Positions 43,864 through 51,594 of a stretch of DNA of 64,000 nt are shown in pieces (position 1 is the stretch's first letter; every line of letters begins with the position of its first letter). The notes under the pieces are model-generated. The model worked only from the letters and a program-made list of their open reading frames with translations, had not been told where the DNA came from and did not search any database. This DNA comes from Edwardsiella anguillarum (GTDB lineage Bacteria > Pseudomonadota > Gammaproteobacteria > Enterobacterales > Enterobacteriaceae): NCBI RefSeq assembly GCF_008801815.1, contig NZ_VZOX01000002.1; one strand, given 5' to 3'. A program made the position numbers and the translations under genes.

Positions 43864-44835
43864 ATGAATTTAGAACAAATTACTGAGTTAACCGCGCAGG
43901 ATATGGCGGATGTGAACGCAAAAATTCTTCACCAGTTAAATTCGGACGTCGCGCTTATCAACCAGCTTGGTTACTACATCATCAGCGGCGGCGGTAAGCG
44001 GATCCGCCCAATGATCGCCGTACTGGCCGCGCGCGCCCTCGGTTATCAGGGCGATCGCCACGTCACCATCGCCGCGCTGATCGAATTTATCCACACCGCC
44101 ACGCTGCTGCATGACGACGTGGTGGATGAATCGGATATGCGCCGCGGTAAAGCCACCGCCAACGCGGCCTTCGGCAACGCCGCCAGCGTACTGGTCGGCG
44201 ACTTTATCTATACCCGTGCTTTCCAGATGATGACCAGCCTGGAGTCGCTGCGCATCCTGGCGCTGATGTCGGAGGCCACCAACGTCATCGCGGAGGGCGA
44301 GGTACAGCAGCTGATGAACGTCAATGACCCCGATATCAGCGAAGAAAACTACATGCAGGTGATCTACAGCAAAACCGCCCGTCTGTTCGAGGCGGCGGCG
44401 CAGTGCTCGGCAATCCTCGCCGGGGCAGATACCGCACAGGAGCGGGCCCTACAGGGCTATGGACGCTATCTGGGCACCGCATTTCAGCTGATCGACGATC
44501 TGCTGGATTACGATGCCGATGGAAAGACGCTGGGCAAGAATACCGGTGACGATCTCAATGAGGGCAAGCCAACCCTGCCGCTGCTGCACGCCATGCACCA
44601 CGGATCCGCCGAGCGATCCGCGATGATCCGTCAGGCGATCGAGCAGGGCAATGGCCGTCATCTGCTGGAGCCGGTGCTGGAAACCATGCAGCAGGCTGGC
44701 TCGCTGGACTACACCCGCAGCCGGGCAGAAGAAGAGGCCGACAAAGCCATCGCCGCCCTGGCACCGCTGCCGGACAGCCCCCATAAGCAAGCTCTGATTG
44801 GGCTGGCGAACCTGGCCGTCAACCGCAGTTTCTAA
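43864..44835 (+). CDS. ispB: Octaprenyl diphosphate synthase IspB
   Basis: IspB builds the C40 side chain for ubiquinone and menaquinone. It has 323 residues, the E. coli length. The two aspartate-rich motifs are present as LLHDDVVDESD (first, about 82-92) and LIDDLLDYDAD (second, about 209-219). The product links functionally to ubiTUV in this window. A strong terminator follows. Confidence 0.98.
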   Translation: MNLEQITELTAQDMADVNAKILHQLNSDVALINQLGYYIISGGGKRIRPMIAVLAARALGYQGDRHVTIAALIEFIHTATLLHDDVVDESDMRRGKATANAAFGNAASVLVGDFIYTRAFQMMTSLESLRILALMSEATNVIAEGEVQQLMNVNDPDISEENYMQVIYSKTARLFEAAAQCSAILAGADTAQERALQGYGRYLGTAFQLIDDLLDYDADGKTLGKNTGDDLNEGKPTLPLLHAMHHGSAERSAMIRQAIEQGNGRHLLEPVLETMQQAGSLDYTRSRAEEEADKAIAALAPLPDSPHKQALIGLANLAVNRSF

Positions 44836-44854
44836 GCGGGTTCCATCGAGTCTA

Positions 44855-44879
44855 AGCGCCTGCGGGCGCTTTTTTTTTG
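44855..44879 (+). terminator. ispB terminator
   Basis: AGCGCC (44855-44860) and GGCGCT (44865-44870) with a TGCG loop and eight or more T residues form a classic rho-independent terminator 19 bases after the ispB stop. Confidence 0.93.
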
Positions 44880-44912
44880 CATGTGGCGCTGCAGCCACCA
44901 TCACAATTTTAA

Positions 44913-44940
44913 CTTTCTATTAATCGCATTAGTTAGAAAG
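44913..44940 (+). promoter_or_regulatory. Inverted repeat upstream of sfsB
   Basis: CTTTCTA (44913-44919) and TAGAAAG (44934-44940) form 7-bp inverted arms separated by 14 bp, in the otherwise AT-rich promoter region of sfsB. It could be an operator for the Ner-like SfsB itself. This is inferred only from symmetry and position. Confidence 0.3.
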
Positions 44941-45032
44941 CAATTGAAAAGCAGAAGAGGTTTTCAGATAGTACCGAGGAGTTTTTTTAAGCAGGCGCCA
45001 TGAAGGTACTTTCAGTGATAAGGAAACCACCG

Positions 45033-45317
45033 ATGAAAAAAACGCTCCCGGAAGACTGGCACCCGGCAGAGATCATTGCCGCATTGCACAAGCGCAGGCT
45101 GACGCTCACTCAGGTATCGCGCAACGCCGGTCTGTCCAGCTCGACGCTGGCCAACGCCCTGACGCGTCCCTGGCCCAAAGGCGAATGGCTGATCGCTGAG
45201 GCCCTCAATATCCATCCCTGCGAGATCTGGCCCAGCCGTTACTACGATCCCGTCACCCATGAACTGCTGGATCGCAAACGGCTAATACGCGACGCAACCT
45301 CGGTCAAAAAGGGCTGA
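45033..45317 (+). CDS. sfsB: Ner-like DNA-binding protein SfsB (Nlp)
   Basis: This 94-residue protein resembles phage Mu Ner repressor and E. coli SfsB (92 aa): DWHPAEIIAALHKRRLTL, then the helix-turn-helix with GLSSSTLANALTRPWPKGE (about 36-54) and IWPSRYYDP. SfsB was linked to maltose gene activation with CRP. AAGGAAACC lies 7 bases before the ATG at 45033; an upstream ATG (45000) is less likely. In E. coli murA follows; here the convergent mdh does. Confidence 0.9.
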   Translation: MKKTLPEDWHPAEIIAALHKRRLTLTQVSRNAGLSSSTLANALTRPWPKGEWLIAEALNIHPCEIWPSRYYDPVTHELLDRKRLIRDATSVKKG

Positions 45318-45366
45318 GCCACGCCCACTCATCCGCCCCGCGGCCCTCCGCGCACGCTTACCGATA

Positions 45367-45396
45367 CAAAAAAACCGCAGGCGATGCCTGCGGTTT
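45367..45396. terminator. Bidirectional terminator between sfsB and mdh
   Basis: AAACCGCAGGC (45372-45382) and GCCTGCGGTTT (45386-45396) form an 11-bp stem with a GAT loop. Seven A residues upstream supply the U tract for mdh, and TTTTC downstream serves sfsB. Confidence 0.88.
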
Positions 45397-45416
45397 TCTC
45401 GGGCTCACGCTCAGAC

Positions 45417-46355
45417 TTACTTATTGATAAAGTCTTCGCCCAGCGCGATATCTTTACGCAGCACCTCCAGCATGCTCTCCAACGCATGCTGTTCAAAGGC
45501 GCTCAGCGTGCCGATATTCAGGCGCTGTACCAGCCCCTCTTTACCCAGCAGCAGCGGTTGCGCAAAGAAGCGGGCATATTCGCCGTCGCTCTCTACGTAG
45601 CCGCACTCCACGACGTTTTCATCGCCCTGCATCGCCCGTACCAGCGACAGTGCGAAACGCGCTGCCGCCTGACCCATGGCCAACGTCGCCGATCCACCAC
45701 CGGCCTTAGCCTCTACCACCTCGGTGCCAGCGTTCTGAATACGCTTGGTCAGATCAGCTACCTCTTGTTCACTGAGGCTGACGCCTGGGATCTGAGAGAG
45801 CAGCGGCAGGATCGTGACGCCAGAGTGACCGCCAATCACCGGAATATCCAGCGTTGCCGGATCCAGGTGCTTCAGTTCACCCACGAAGGTGTTGGAGCGG
45901 ATGATGTCCAGCGTCGTCACGCCGAACAGTTTGTTCGGGTTATATACCCCCGCCTTCTTCAGCACCTCAGCCGCAATCGGCACCATGGTATTCACCGGGT
46001 TGGTGATGATACCGATACAAGCACCCGGGCTGGTACGCGCAACCTGTCCGATCAGGTTACGGATAATACCGGCGTTAACGTTGAACAGATCGGAACGATC
46101 CATCCCGGGCTTACGGGCCACACCGGCAGAAATCAGCACGATATCCGCGCCCTCCAGGGCGGGAGAGGCATCCTCACCACCGAAACCGCGCACCGTGACC
46201 GCCGTAGGGATATGGCTGAGATCAACGGCGACGCCCGGCGTCACCGGGGCGATATCGTAAAGGGAGAGTTCTGAACCTGAAGGCAGCTGAGTCTTAAGCA
46301 GAAGAGCGAGCGCCTGGCCGATGCCACCCGCTGCGCCGAGAACCGCAACTTTCAT
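45417..46355 (-). CDS. mdh: Malate dehydrogenase
   Basis: This NAD-dependent malate dehydrogenase of the TCA cycle has 312 residues, equal to E. coli. The NAD site GAAGGIGQALALLLK is at 7-21, the catalytic His177 in VIGGHSGVTILPL, and substrate arginines occur in the ARKPGMDR region (about 80-87). The gene is divergent from argR, as in E. coli. Confidence 0.98.
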   Translation of the reverse strand: MKVAVLGAAGGIGQALALLLKTQLPSGSELSLYDIAPVTPGVAVDLSHIPTAVTVRGFGGEDASPALEGADIVLISAGVARKPGMDRSDLFNVNAGIIRNLIGQVARTSPGACIGIITNPVNTMVPIAAEVLKKAGVYNPNKLFGVTTLDIIRSNTFVGELKHLDPATLDIPVIGGHSGVTILPLLSQIPGVSLSEQEVADLTKRIQNAGTEVVEAKAGGGSATLAMGQAAARFALSLVRAMQGDENVVECGYVESDGEYARFFAQPLLLGKEGLVQRLNIGTLSAFEQHALESMLEVLRKDIALGEDFINK

Positions 46356-46757
46356 TCTATACTCCTTGTTACTATTTAAATGGAGAATGCCGTGAATGCA
46401 TTACTACGCACATTAGTAGATCACTTTATAAAAAACAATCTGTTAACACTCAGATTGCGAGCTGACACACTAATTCCATGCTCTGCTGCAAGATTTCTAG
46501 AAAAAATGACTTATTGATGAAAGATATAGCAATAATTTGTGCGTGAAATCCGCGCATACTTTACCTCGGATTACGCCTGCGTTACATTCACGCTGTATTT
46601 TACATTACAACAACATCATACTAATAACATTTCATTTACCTTTTCCGTGCGTTCGCTCTCTTTTTCCCGATCCACGCGCGGTGACGGCGTTATGATTCGT
46701 CCGCTTTACGCCGTTTGCGCCGGCCCTGCGCGAATGACACGGATATTTACAGACTAA
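46356..46757. other. mdh/argR divergent intergenic region
   Basis: About 460 bp, AT-rich and with no convincing gene, separate mdh from argR. It must contain the mdh promoter and regulatory sites (in E. coli mdh responds to ArcA and CRP). I could not pick a clear site by eye. A 72-codon plus-strand frame at 46539-46757 shows no recognised homology. Confidence 0.5.
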
Positions 46758-46796
46758 ATTGCATAAAAATTCACGAATACGCATAATAACGAGGTC
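46758..46796 (+). promoter_or_regulatory. ARG box(es) at the argR promoter
   Basis: TGCATAAAAATTCA at 46760-46773 matches the ArgR operator core TGAATWWWWATTCA at 13 of 14 positions. A poorer second copy may lie at 46779-46796, at the usual 3-bp spacing. ArgR autoregulates through paired ARG boxes in E. coli. Confidence 0.65.
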
Positions 46797-46818
46797 TATA
46801 GCTACCTTACGGTGAAGA

Positions 46819-47289
46819 ATGCGAAACACGACCAAACAAGAAGACCTGACCAAGGCATTCAAAGCGCTGCTCAAGGAAGAAAAATTCAGCTCTCAGGGAG
46901 AGATCGTGCAGGCGCTGCAGGAGCTGGGCTTCGACAATATCAATCAGTCCAAAGTATCGCGTATGCTGACCAAGTTTGGCGCCGTACGGACGCGCAATGC
47001 CAAAATGGAAATGGTCTATTGCCTACCGGCCGAACTCGGGGTTCCCACCACCAGCAGCCCGCTGAAGAATCTGGTGCTCGACGTCGATCACAACGACGCC
47101 ATCGTGGTTATCCATACCAGCCCCGGCGCGGCACAGCTGATCGCTCGCCTGCTCGACTCACTGGGGAAATCTGAGGGAATTCTGGGCACCATCGCCGGCG
47201 ATGACACCATTTTTACCACGCCCGCCAAAGGATTTGCCGTCGAACAGCTTTATGCAGCCATTCTGGCGCTGTTTGAACAAGAGCTGTAA
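46819..47289 (+). CDS. argR: Arginine repressor ArgR
   Basis: ArgR is a 156-residue hexameric repressor of arginine biosynthesis, also needed for ColE1 resolution in E. coli. The N-terminal winged helix contains SSQGEIVQALQELGF and NQSKVSRMLTKFGAVRTRN (about 24-62). The C-terminal arginine-binding and oligomerisation domain carries the GTIAGDDTIF motif (about 122-131). ARG box sequences lie just upstream. Confidence 0.98.
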   Translation: MRNTTKQEDLTKAFKALLKEEKFSSQGEIVQALQELGFDNINQSKVSRMLTKFGAVRTRNAKMEMVYCLPAELGVPTTSSPLKNLVLDVDHNDAIVVIHTSPGAAQLIARLLDSLGKSEGILGTIAGDDTIFTTPAKGFAVEQLYAAILALFEQEL

Positions 47290-47330
47290 TCACCGCTGCA
47301 GGCAGCAATCGCCCCGCCATATGTCATTAT

Positions 47331-47355
47331 AAAGCCCGCCCGCGGGCTTTCTTCT
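47331..47355 (+). terminator. argR terminator
   Basis: AAAGCCCG and CGGGCTTT (47331-47350) form a stem around a CG-rich centre, followed by CTTCT. It lies 41 bases after argR. Confidence 0.75.
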
Positions 47356-47630
47356 CAGGGTCCCTACCGCGCATCGCCGCCCTGCGCCGCGTAAATCGCA
47401 TTTTTCGCCAAATAAAGATAACCATCTATTATTTATTTAGTTTTTTATATCTGTATCTTTTTTAGGCCGTTTTTAGCGCATTATGATCTATCCACTCCAT
47501 ACGCAGCGGTAAAATAACACAACAAATAATTAGTGTGATATTAATTCATGATGTTATTGCGCTATGTTCGATGATGAGATGCACATCACATTTTTACGAC
47601 GACACCACGTCACAATAGAGGCATAACACA
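47356..47630. other. AT-rich region upstream of yhcN
   Basis: This stretch holds the promoter region of the yhcN-like gene. It is AT-rich around 47400-47620. I saw no clear operator. A TGTGA half-site near 47533 lacks its partner for CRP. Confidence 0.4.
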
Positions 47631-47906
47631 ATGAAAATTAAAGAGACTATCGCCACGCTGGCTACCCTTTGCGCCCTTTCGTTCGGCACCGCCGCTGCCC
47701 AGCTCCCAGCCCATGAAATTACGACGGCTCAGGCCTGCTGCCTGCAGCCGATCGGCGTTATCTCGGTCAGCGGGCTGGGCGGCTCCATCGCCGATATCGA
47801 TCAGCAGCTGGCGGCCAAGGCCCAGTCCCAGGGCGCCAGCGCCTTTCGTATTATCGAGTAGCGTATCGACGGCAACTATCACGCCACGGCGCAGATCTAC
47901 CGCTGA
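47631..47906 (+). pseudogene. yhcN: yhcN-family gene (DUF1471/BhsA-McbA) interrupted by an in-frame TAG
   Basis: The frame codes for a signal peptide (about 1-23) and a small DUF1471 domain like E. coli YhcN (87 aa), a periplasmic stress protein located beside argR in E. coli as well. A TAG at 47859-47861 ends translation at 76 residues (AFRIIE). The next 14 codons in the same frame read RIDGNYHATAQIYR and end at TGA (47904-47906). They match the YhcN C-terminal strand (WHATAELYK), so the TAG replaces what should be a sense codon. Either a recent nonsense mutation, a sequence error or amber read-through explains this. The N-terminus has an odd extra Cys pair (ACCLQ). Confidence 0.8.
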
Positions 47907-47950
47907 ACCTCCCTCTGAAGCGCGAGCCAGACCGTCTGGGCTCGCCCCCA

Positions 47951-47986
47951 AAAAGCAAAACCGCAGCCTGGACTGCGGTTTTGCTT
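47951..47986. terminator. Bidirectional terminator between yhcN and mpl
   Basis: AAGCAAAACCGCAG (47953-47966) and CTGCGGTTTTGCTT (47973-47986) form a 14-bp stem with a CCTGGA loop. The minus-strand side continues with TTTTTGGG. Confidence 0.9.
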
Positions 47987-48016
47987 ATCCGATAGCGACG
48001 CACAGCGTCGCGCGGC

Positions 48017-49393
48017 TCACTCCTGATGCGCCGCGGACTTTTGCGCCAGCGCCTGCAGCAGACGATCGTGAATATCGCCAAAGCCGCCATTGCTCATCAC
48101 CAAGATGTGGTCGCCCGGCTGCGCATTTTTCACGATCATCTCCACCAGCGTACCGAGATCGGCGCTCCAGTGCGCGGGCTGCACACAGGCCTCCGCCACC
48201 TCCGCCACCTGCCAGGGAATATGCTGTGGCTGATAAAGGAACACCTCATCGGCCCGGCCCAGCGCAGGCGCCAGCTCATTCTTACACACCCCCATCTTCA
48301 TTGTATTGGAGCGTGGCTCCAGAACGGCCAGAATACGAGCGGTGCCGCCGACCTTACCGCGCAGCGCCGCCAGCGTCGCCAGTATCGCCGTAGGATGGTG
48401 GGCAAAATCGTCGTACACGCTGACGCCATAGGCCTGTCCACGCAGCTCTAAGCGACGGCGGGCGTTAATAAAGCTCCCCAGGGCCCGGCATGCCTCCGCG
48501 GGAGGAACGCCGACATGACGCGCCGCAGCAATCGCCATCAGCCCGTTGTGCATGTTGTGCTCCCCCACCAGCGCCCACTGAACTTCGCCGACGCATTCAC
48601 CATCCAGAGAGACGCTGAAGCGGCTGGCATCGGTCGACAGACGCGTCGCGCTCCAGGCGGCCTCATCGCCGCACAGCTCCTGTTCGCTCCAGCAGCCCAT
48701 CGCCATCACCTGCTTCAGGTTGGCGTCGCTGGCCGGTAGAATAATCCGCCCTTGCCCCGGAACCAGTCGCACCAGATGGTGGAACTGTCGCTGGATCGCC
48801 CGCAGATCGTCGAAGATATCCGCATGATCAAACTCCAGATTGTTCAGGATCAGGGTACGGGGGCAGTAGTGGACGAACTTAGAGCGCTTATCAAAAAAGG
48901 CGCAGTCATACTCATCCGCCTCGATAACGAAGAATGGACTGTTGCCCAGACGCGCCGATACGCTGAAGTTCCCCGGTACGCCGCCGATCACAAACCCCGC
49001 CTCATAGCCACAGGACTCCAGGATCCAGTTCACCATCCCGGCGGTCGTCGTCTTCCCGTGGGTACCGGCAACGGCGATCACCCAACGGTGACGCAAAACC
49101 TCATCATGTAACCACTGCGGCCCGGAAACGTAAGGAATATTGCGCTCCAGGATCGCTTCGACGCACGGGTTACCGCGCGCCATCGCATTGCCAATGATGA
49201 CCAGATCCGGCTGGGGCTCCAGGTGGGCAGGATCATAGCCCTCCAGCAGCGTAATTCCCTGCTGCTGCAGTAGCGTACTCATCGGCGGATAGACATTGGC
49301 ATCCGACCCGGTAACGTCATGCCCCAGCTGGCGGGCCAATAGCGCCAGCCCCCCCATAAACGTGCCGCAGACTCCAAGAATATGAATGCGCAT
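48017..49393 (-). CDS. mpl: UDP-MurNAc tripeptide ligase Mpl (murein recycling)
   Basis: Mpl ligates recycled L-Ala-gamma-D-Glu-meso-Dap to UDP-MurNAc. The product has 458 residues (457 in E. coli). Mur ligase domains are evident: N-terminal Rossmann domain (GVCGTFMGGLA), central ATP domain with AGTHGKTTT (about 109-117) and DEYDCAFFDKRSKF, and C-terminal domain with DDFAHHPTA. The ATG at 49393 gives MRIHILGVCG. fbp is divergent, as in E. coli. Confidence 0.97.
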   Translation of the reverse strand: MRIHILGVCGTFMGGLALLARQLGHDVTGSDANVYPPMSTLLQQQGITLLEGYDPAHLEPQPDLVIIGNAMARGNPCVEAILERNIPYVSGPQWLHDEVLRHRWVIAVAGTHGKTTTAGMVNWILESCGYEAGFVIGGVPGNFSVSARLGNSPFFVIEADEYDCAFFDKRSKFVHYCPRTLILNNLEFDHADIFDDLRAIQRQFHHLVRLVPGQGRIILPASDANLKQVMAMGCWSEQELCGDEAAWSATRLSTDASRFSVSLDGECVGEVQWALVGEHNMHNGLMAIAAARHVGVPPAEACRALGSFINARRRLELRGQAYGVSVYDDFAHHPTAILATLAALRGKVGGTARILAVLEPRSNTMKMGVCKNELAPALGRADEVFLYQPQHIPWQVAEVAEACVQPAHWSADLGTLVEMIVKNAQPGDHILVMSNGGFGDIHDRLLQALAQKSAAHQE

Positions 49394-49559
49394 AATACTT
49401 CCAGTAGATTGCATTGATTTAGTTCACATTCTAACGCTGAGTTCAGCGCAGGCGAAAGGAAATTGCCTAGGAATGCCCCGATACATTAGCTAAAATGCGC
49501 TGCGAAAACGTTGGTGGTTTGTAAAAAAACCGCTGCTCCTCACAATCAGGGAATGTGTC

Positions 49560-50564
49560 ATGAAAACGCTAGGCGAGTTTATCGTCGAAAAACAGCAGGA
49601 TTTTCCTCACGCTACCGGTGAGCTTACCGCTCTTCTCTCCGCAATCAAACTGGGTGCCAAAATTATCCACCGCGATATCAACAAGGCGGGGCTGGTCGAT
49701 ATCATCGGCGCCAGCGGTGCGGAAAATATTCAGGGTGAAGTGCAGATGAAGCTAGATCTGTACGCCAACGAGAAGCTCAAGGCCGCGCTGAAAGCGCGTG
49801 GTGAAGTGGCCGGCATCGCCTCAGAGGAGGAGGATGATATCGTCATCTTCGAAGGCGATCGTGCCAATAACGCCAAATACGTGGTGCTGATGGATCCACT
49901 GGACGGCTCGTCCAATATCGACGTTAACGTCTCCGTCGGTACCATCTTCTCCATCTATCGCCGGATTACCCCGCTCGGCACACCGGTCACCCGCGAAGAC
50001 TTCCTGCAGCCGGGCAATCGCCAGGTCGCCGCCGGCTATGTGGTCTACGGCTCCTCCACCATGCTGGTCTATACCACCGGCAACGGCGTACACGCGTTTA
50101 CCTATGATCCTTCCCTTGGGGTCTTCTGCCTGTCCCACGAGCGGCTGCGTTTCCCGCATAGCGGCAACATGTACTCCATCAACGAGGGCAACTACATTAA
50201 GTTCCCGCTGGGGGTGAAGAAGTACATCAAGTATTGTCAGGAGCAGGACAGCGCTACGCAGCGTCCCTATACCTCCCGCTATATTGGCTCCCTGGTGGCG
50301 GATTTCCACCGCAACCTGCTGAAGGGCGGCATCTATATCTACCCGAGCACTGCCAGCCATCCGCAGGGTAAGCTGCGCCTGCTGTATGAGTGCAACCCGA
50401 TGTCGTTCCTGGCGGAGCAGGCCGGAGGCAAGGCAACCGACGGCTTCCGCCGCATTCTGGATATCGTGCCAGATGCGCTGCATCAACGCTGCCCGTTCTT
50501 TGTCGGCAGCTGCGCCATGGTGGAAGACGCCGAACGTTTCATGCATCAGTTCCCCGACGCATAA
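49560..50564 (+). CDS. fbp: Fructose-1,6-bisphosphatase class I
   Basis: Fbp performs the gluconeogenic hydrolysis of fructose-1,6-bisphosphate. It has 334 residues (332 in E. coli). The metal and catalytic motif DPLDGSSNIDVN (about 115-126) is intact. The substrate loop YTSRYIGSLVADFHRNLLKGG and the ECNPMSFLAEQAGGKA active-site segment are also present. The gene is divergent from mpl and precedes ppa. Confidence 0.98.
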   Translation: MKTLGEFIVEKQQDFPHATGELTALLSAIKLGAKIIHRDINKAGLVDIIGASGAENIQGEVQMKLDLYANEKLKAALKARGEVAGIASEEEDDIVIFEGDRANNAKYVVLMDPLDGSSNIDVNVSVGTIFSIYRRITPLGTPVTREDFLQPGNRQVAAGYVVYGSSTMLVYTTGNGVHAFTYDPSLGVFCLSHERLRFPHSGNMYSINEGNYIKFPLGVKKYIKYCQEQDSATQRPYTSRYIGSLVADFHRNLLKGGIYIYPSTASHPQGKLRLLYECNPMSFLAEQAGGKATDGFRRILDIVPDALHQRCPFFVGSCAMVEDAERFMHQFPDA

Positions 50565-50600
50565 TCCCCGCGTCGGCACGCGGCATTGCGCGTCGCGCGC

Positions 50601-50640
50601 TGTTCATTTTTGGAGTGGCGGCTATAATAGCCGTCACTCC
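50601..50640 (+). promoter_or_regulatory. ppa promoter lying inside an inverted repeat
   Basis: A TATAAT (50623-50628) with a possible -35 TGTTCA (50601-50606) precedes ppa. The -10 sits in the centre of a near-perfect inverted repeat: GGAGTGGCGGCTAT (50612-50625) against AATAGCCGTCACTCC (50626-50640). The same repeat could act as a terminator-like hairpin for fbp. Confidence 0.6.
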
Positions 50641-50668
50641 ATTTCTGGTTTGATGAAAGGAAACCGAC

Positions 50669-51199
50669 ATGAGCTTGATCAACGTCCCGGCCGGTAAAGA
50701 TATGCCGGAAGATATCTATGTAGTGATCGAAATCCCGGCCAACGCCGATCCGATCAAATATGAAATCGATAAAGACACTGGCGCCCTGTTTGTAGACCGC
50801 TTTATGTCTACCGCTATGTTCTATCCGTGCAACTACGGCTACATCAACCACACCCTGTCTCTGGACGGTGATCCGGTAGACGTGCTGGTCCCGACGCCGT
50901 ATCCGCTGCAGCCGGGATCCGTGATCCGCTGCCGTCCGGTCGGCGTACTGAAAATGACCGACGAAGCCGGCGAAGATGCCAAGCTGGTTGCCGTGCCCCA
51001 CAGCAAGCTGACCAAAGAGTACGATCACATTCAGGACGTTAACGACCTGCCTGAGCTGCTGCGCGCCCAAATCGCCCATTTCTTTGAGCACTACAAAGAT
51101 CTGGAAAAGGGCAAGTGGGTCAAAGTCGAGGGTTGGGCTGATGCCACCGCGGCCAAAGCGGAAATCATCGCCTCTTTCGAGCGCGCCAAGAACAAGTAA
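50669..51199 (+). CDS. ppa: Inorganic pyrophosphatase
   Basis: This is the soluble family I pyrophosphatase of 176 residues, as in E. coli. The active-site signature DGDPVDVLVP (about 66-75) carries the metal-binding aspartates. YPCNYGYI and KWVKVEGW are present. It removes PPi in the cytoplasm. The start has GAAAGGAAACC just upstream. Confidence 0.98.
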   Translation: MSLINVPAGKDMPEDIYVVIEIPANADPIKYEIDKDTGALFVDRFMSTAMFYPCNYGYINHTLSLDGDPVDVLVPTPYPLQPGSVIRCRPVGVLKMTDEAGEDAKLVAVPHSKLTKEYDHIQDVNDLPELLRAQIAHFFEHYKDLEKGKWVKVEGWADATAAKAEIIASFERAKNK

Positions 51200-51213
51200 T
51201 GCCTTGACGCAGA

Positions 51214-51246
51214 TAAAAAAACACCGCCTCATGGCGGTGTTTTTCC
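51214..51246. terminator. Bidirectional terminator between ppa and ytfP
   Basis: ACACCGCC (51221-51228) and GGCGGTGT (51233-51240) with a TCAT loop, flanked by seven A residues and TTTTT, ends ppa on the plus strand and ytfP on the minus strand. Confidence 0.9.
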
Positions 51247-51247
51247 T

Positions 51248-51592
51248 TCAGTCTTCCTCACGCTTTAGCCAGTCCCCGCTGGCAATGCGCGGCAGCCCCT
51301 CTACCCCGTTGAGGTAGATGTAGATCCAGGCACAGCCATAGGGCGTTTTGATCAGCTCGCGGCGATAATCCTTGCTGTTGCTCTTAAGCTCATCCAGCTC
51401 CGCTAGGATCGACGAGGTAATCCGGTACACTTCGCAGTAAACCCTTCCCTCTCCCGGAACCACCGCTGGATAATGGCCAAGATCGTACAGATCGTAGCCC
51501 TCCAGCACATAATCGCCCAACCAGGTGGCATTGGTCATCCAATGGCTGTTGCCCTGCTTACGGCGCAGACTTCCGTAGACAATCACTCGCAT
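51248..51592 (-). CDS. ytfP: Gamma-glutamylcyclotransferase-like protein YtfP
   Basis: This 114-residue protein of the AIG2/GGCT fold (113 in E. coli) has the YGSLR loop at residues 6-10, which in active members binds gamma-glutamyl substrate, and LAELDELK, the region that carries the catalytic acid. The biochemical role of YtfP is unknown. It begins 2 bases after the tamB stop, so tamA-tamB-ytfP form one operon, as in E. coli. Confidence 0.93.
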   Translation of the reverse strand: MRVIVYGSLRRKQGNSHWMTNATWLGDYVLEGYDLYDLGHYPAVVPGEGRVYCEVYRITSSILAELDELKSNSKDYRRELIKTPYGCAWIYIYLNGVEGLPRIASGDWLKREED

Positions 51593-51594
51593 GG

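Noticed and set aside
46539..46757. A 72-codon plus-strand frame in the mdh/argR spacer.
   Set aside because: No homology recognised, no ribosome site, and it runs into the argR promoter.
47521..47560. A TGTGA half-site upstream of yhcN as a CRP site.
   Set aside because: The facing half reads TTCAT instead of TCACA; too weak to call.
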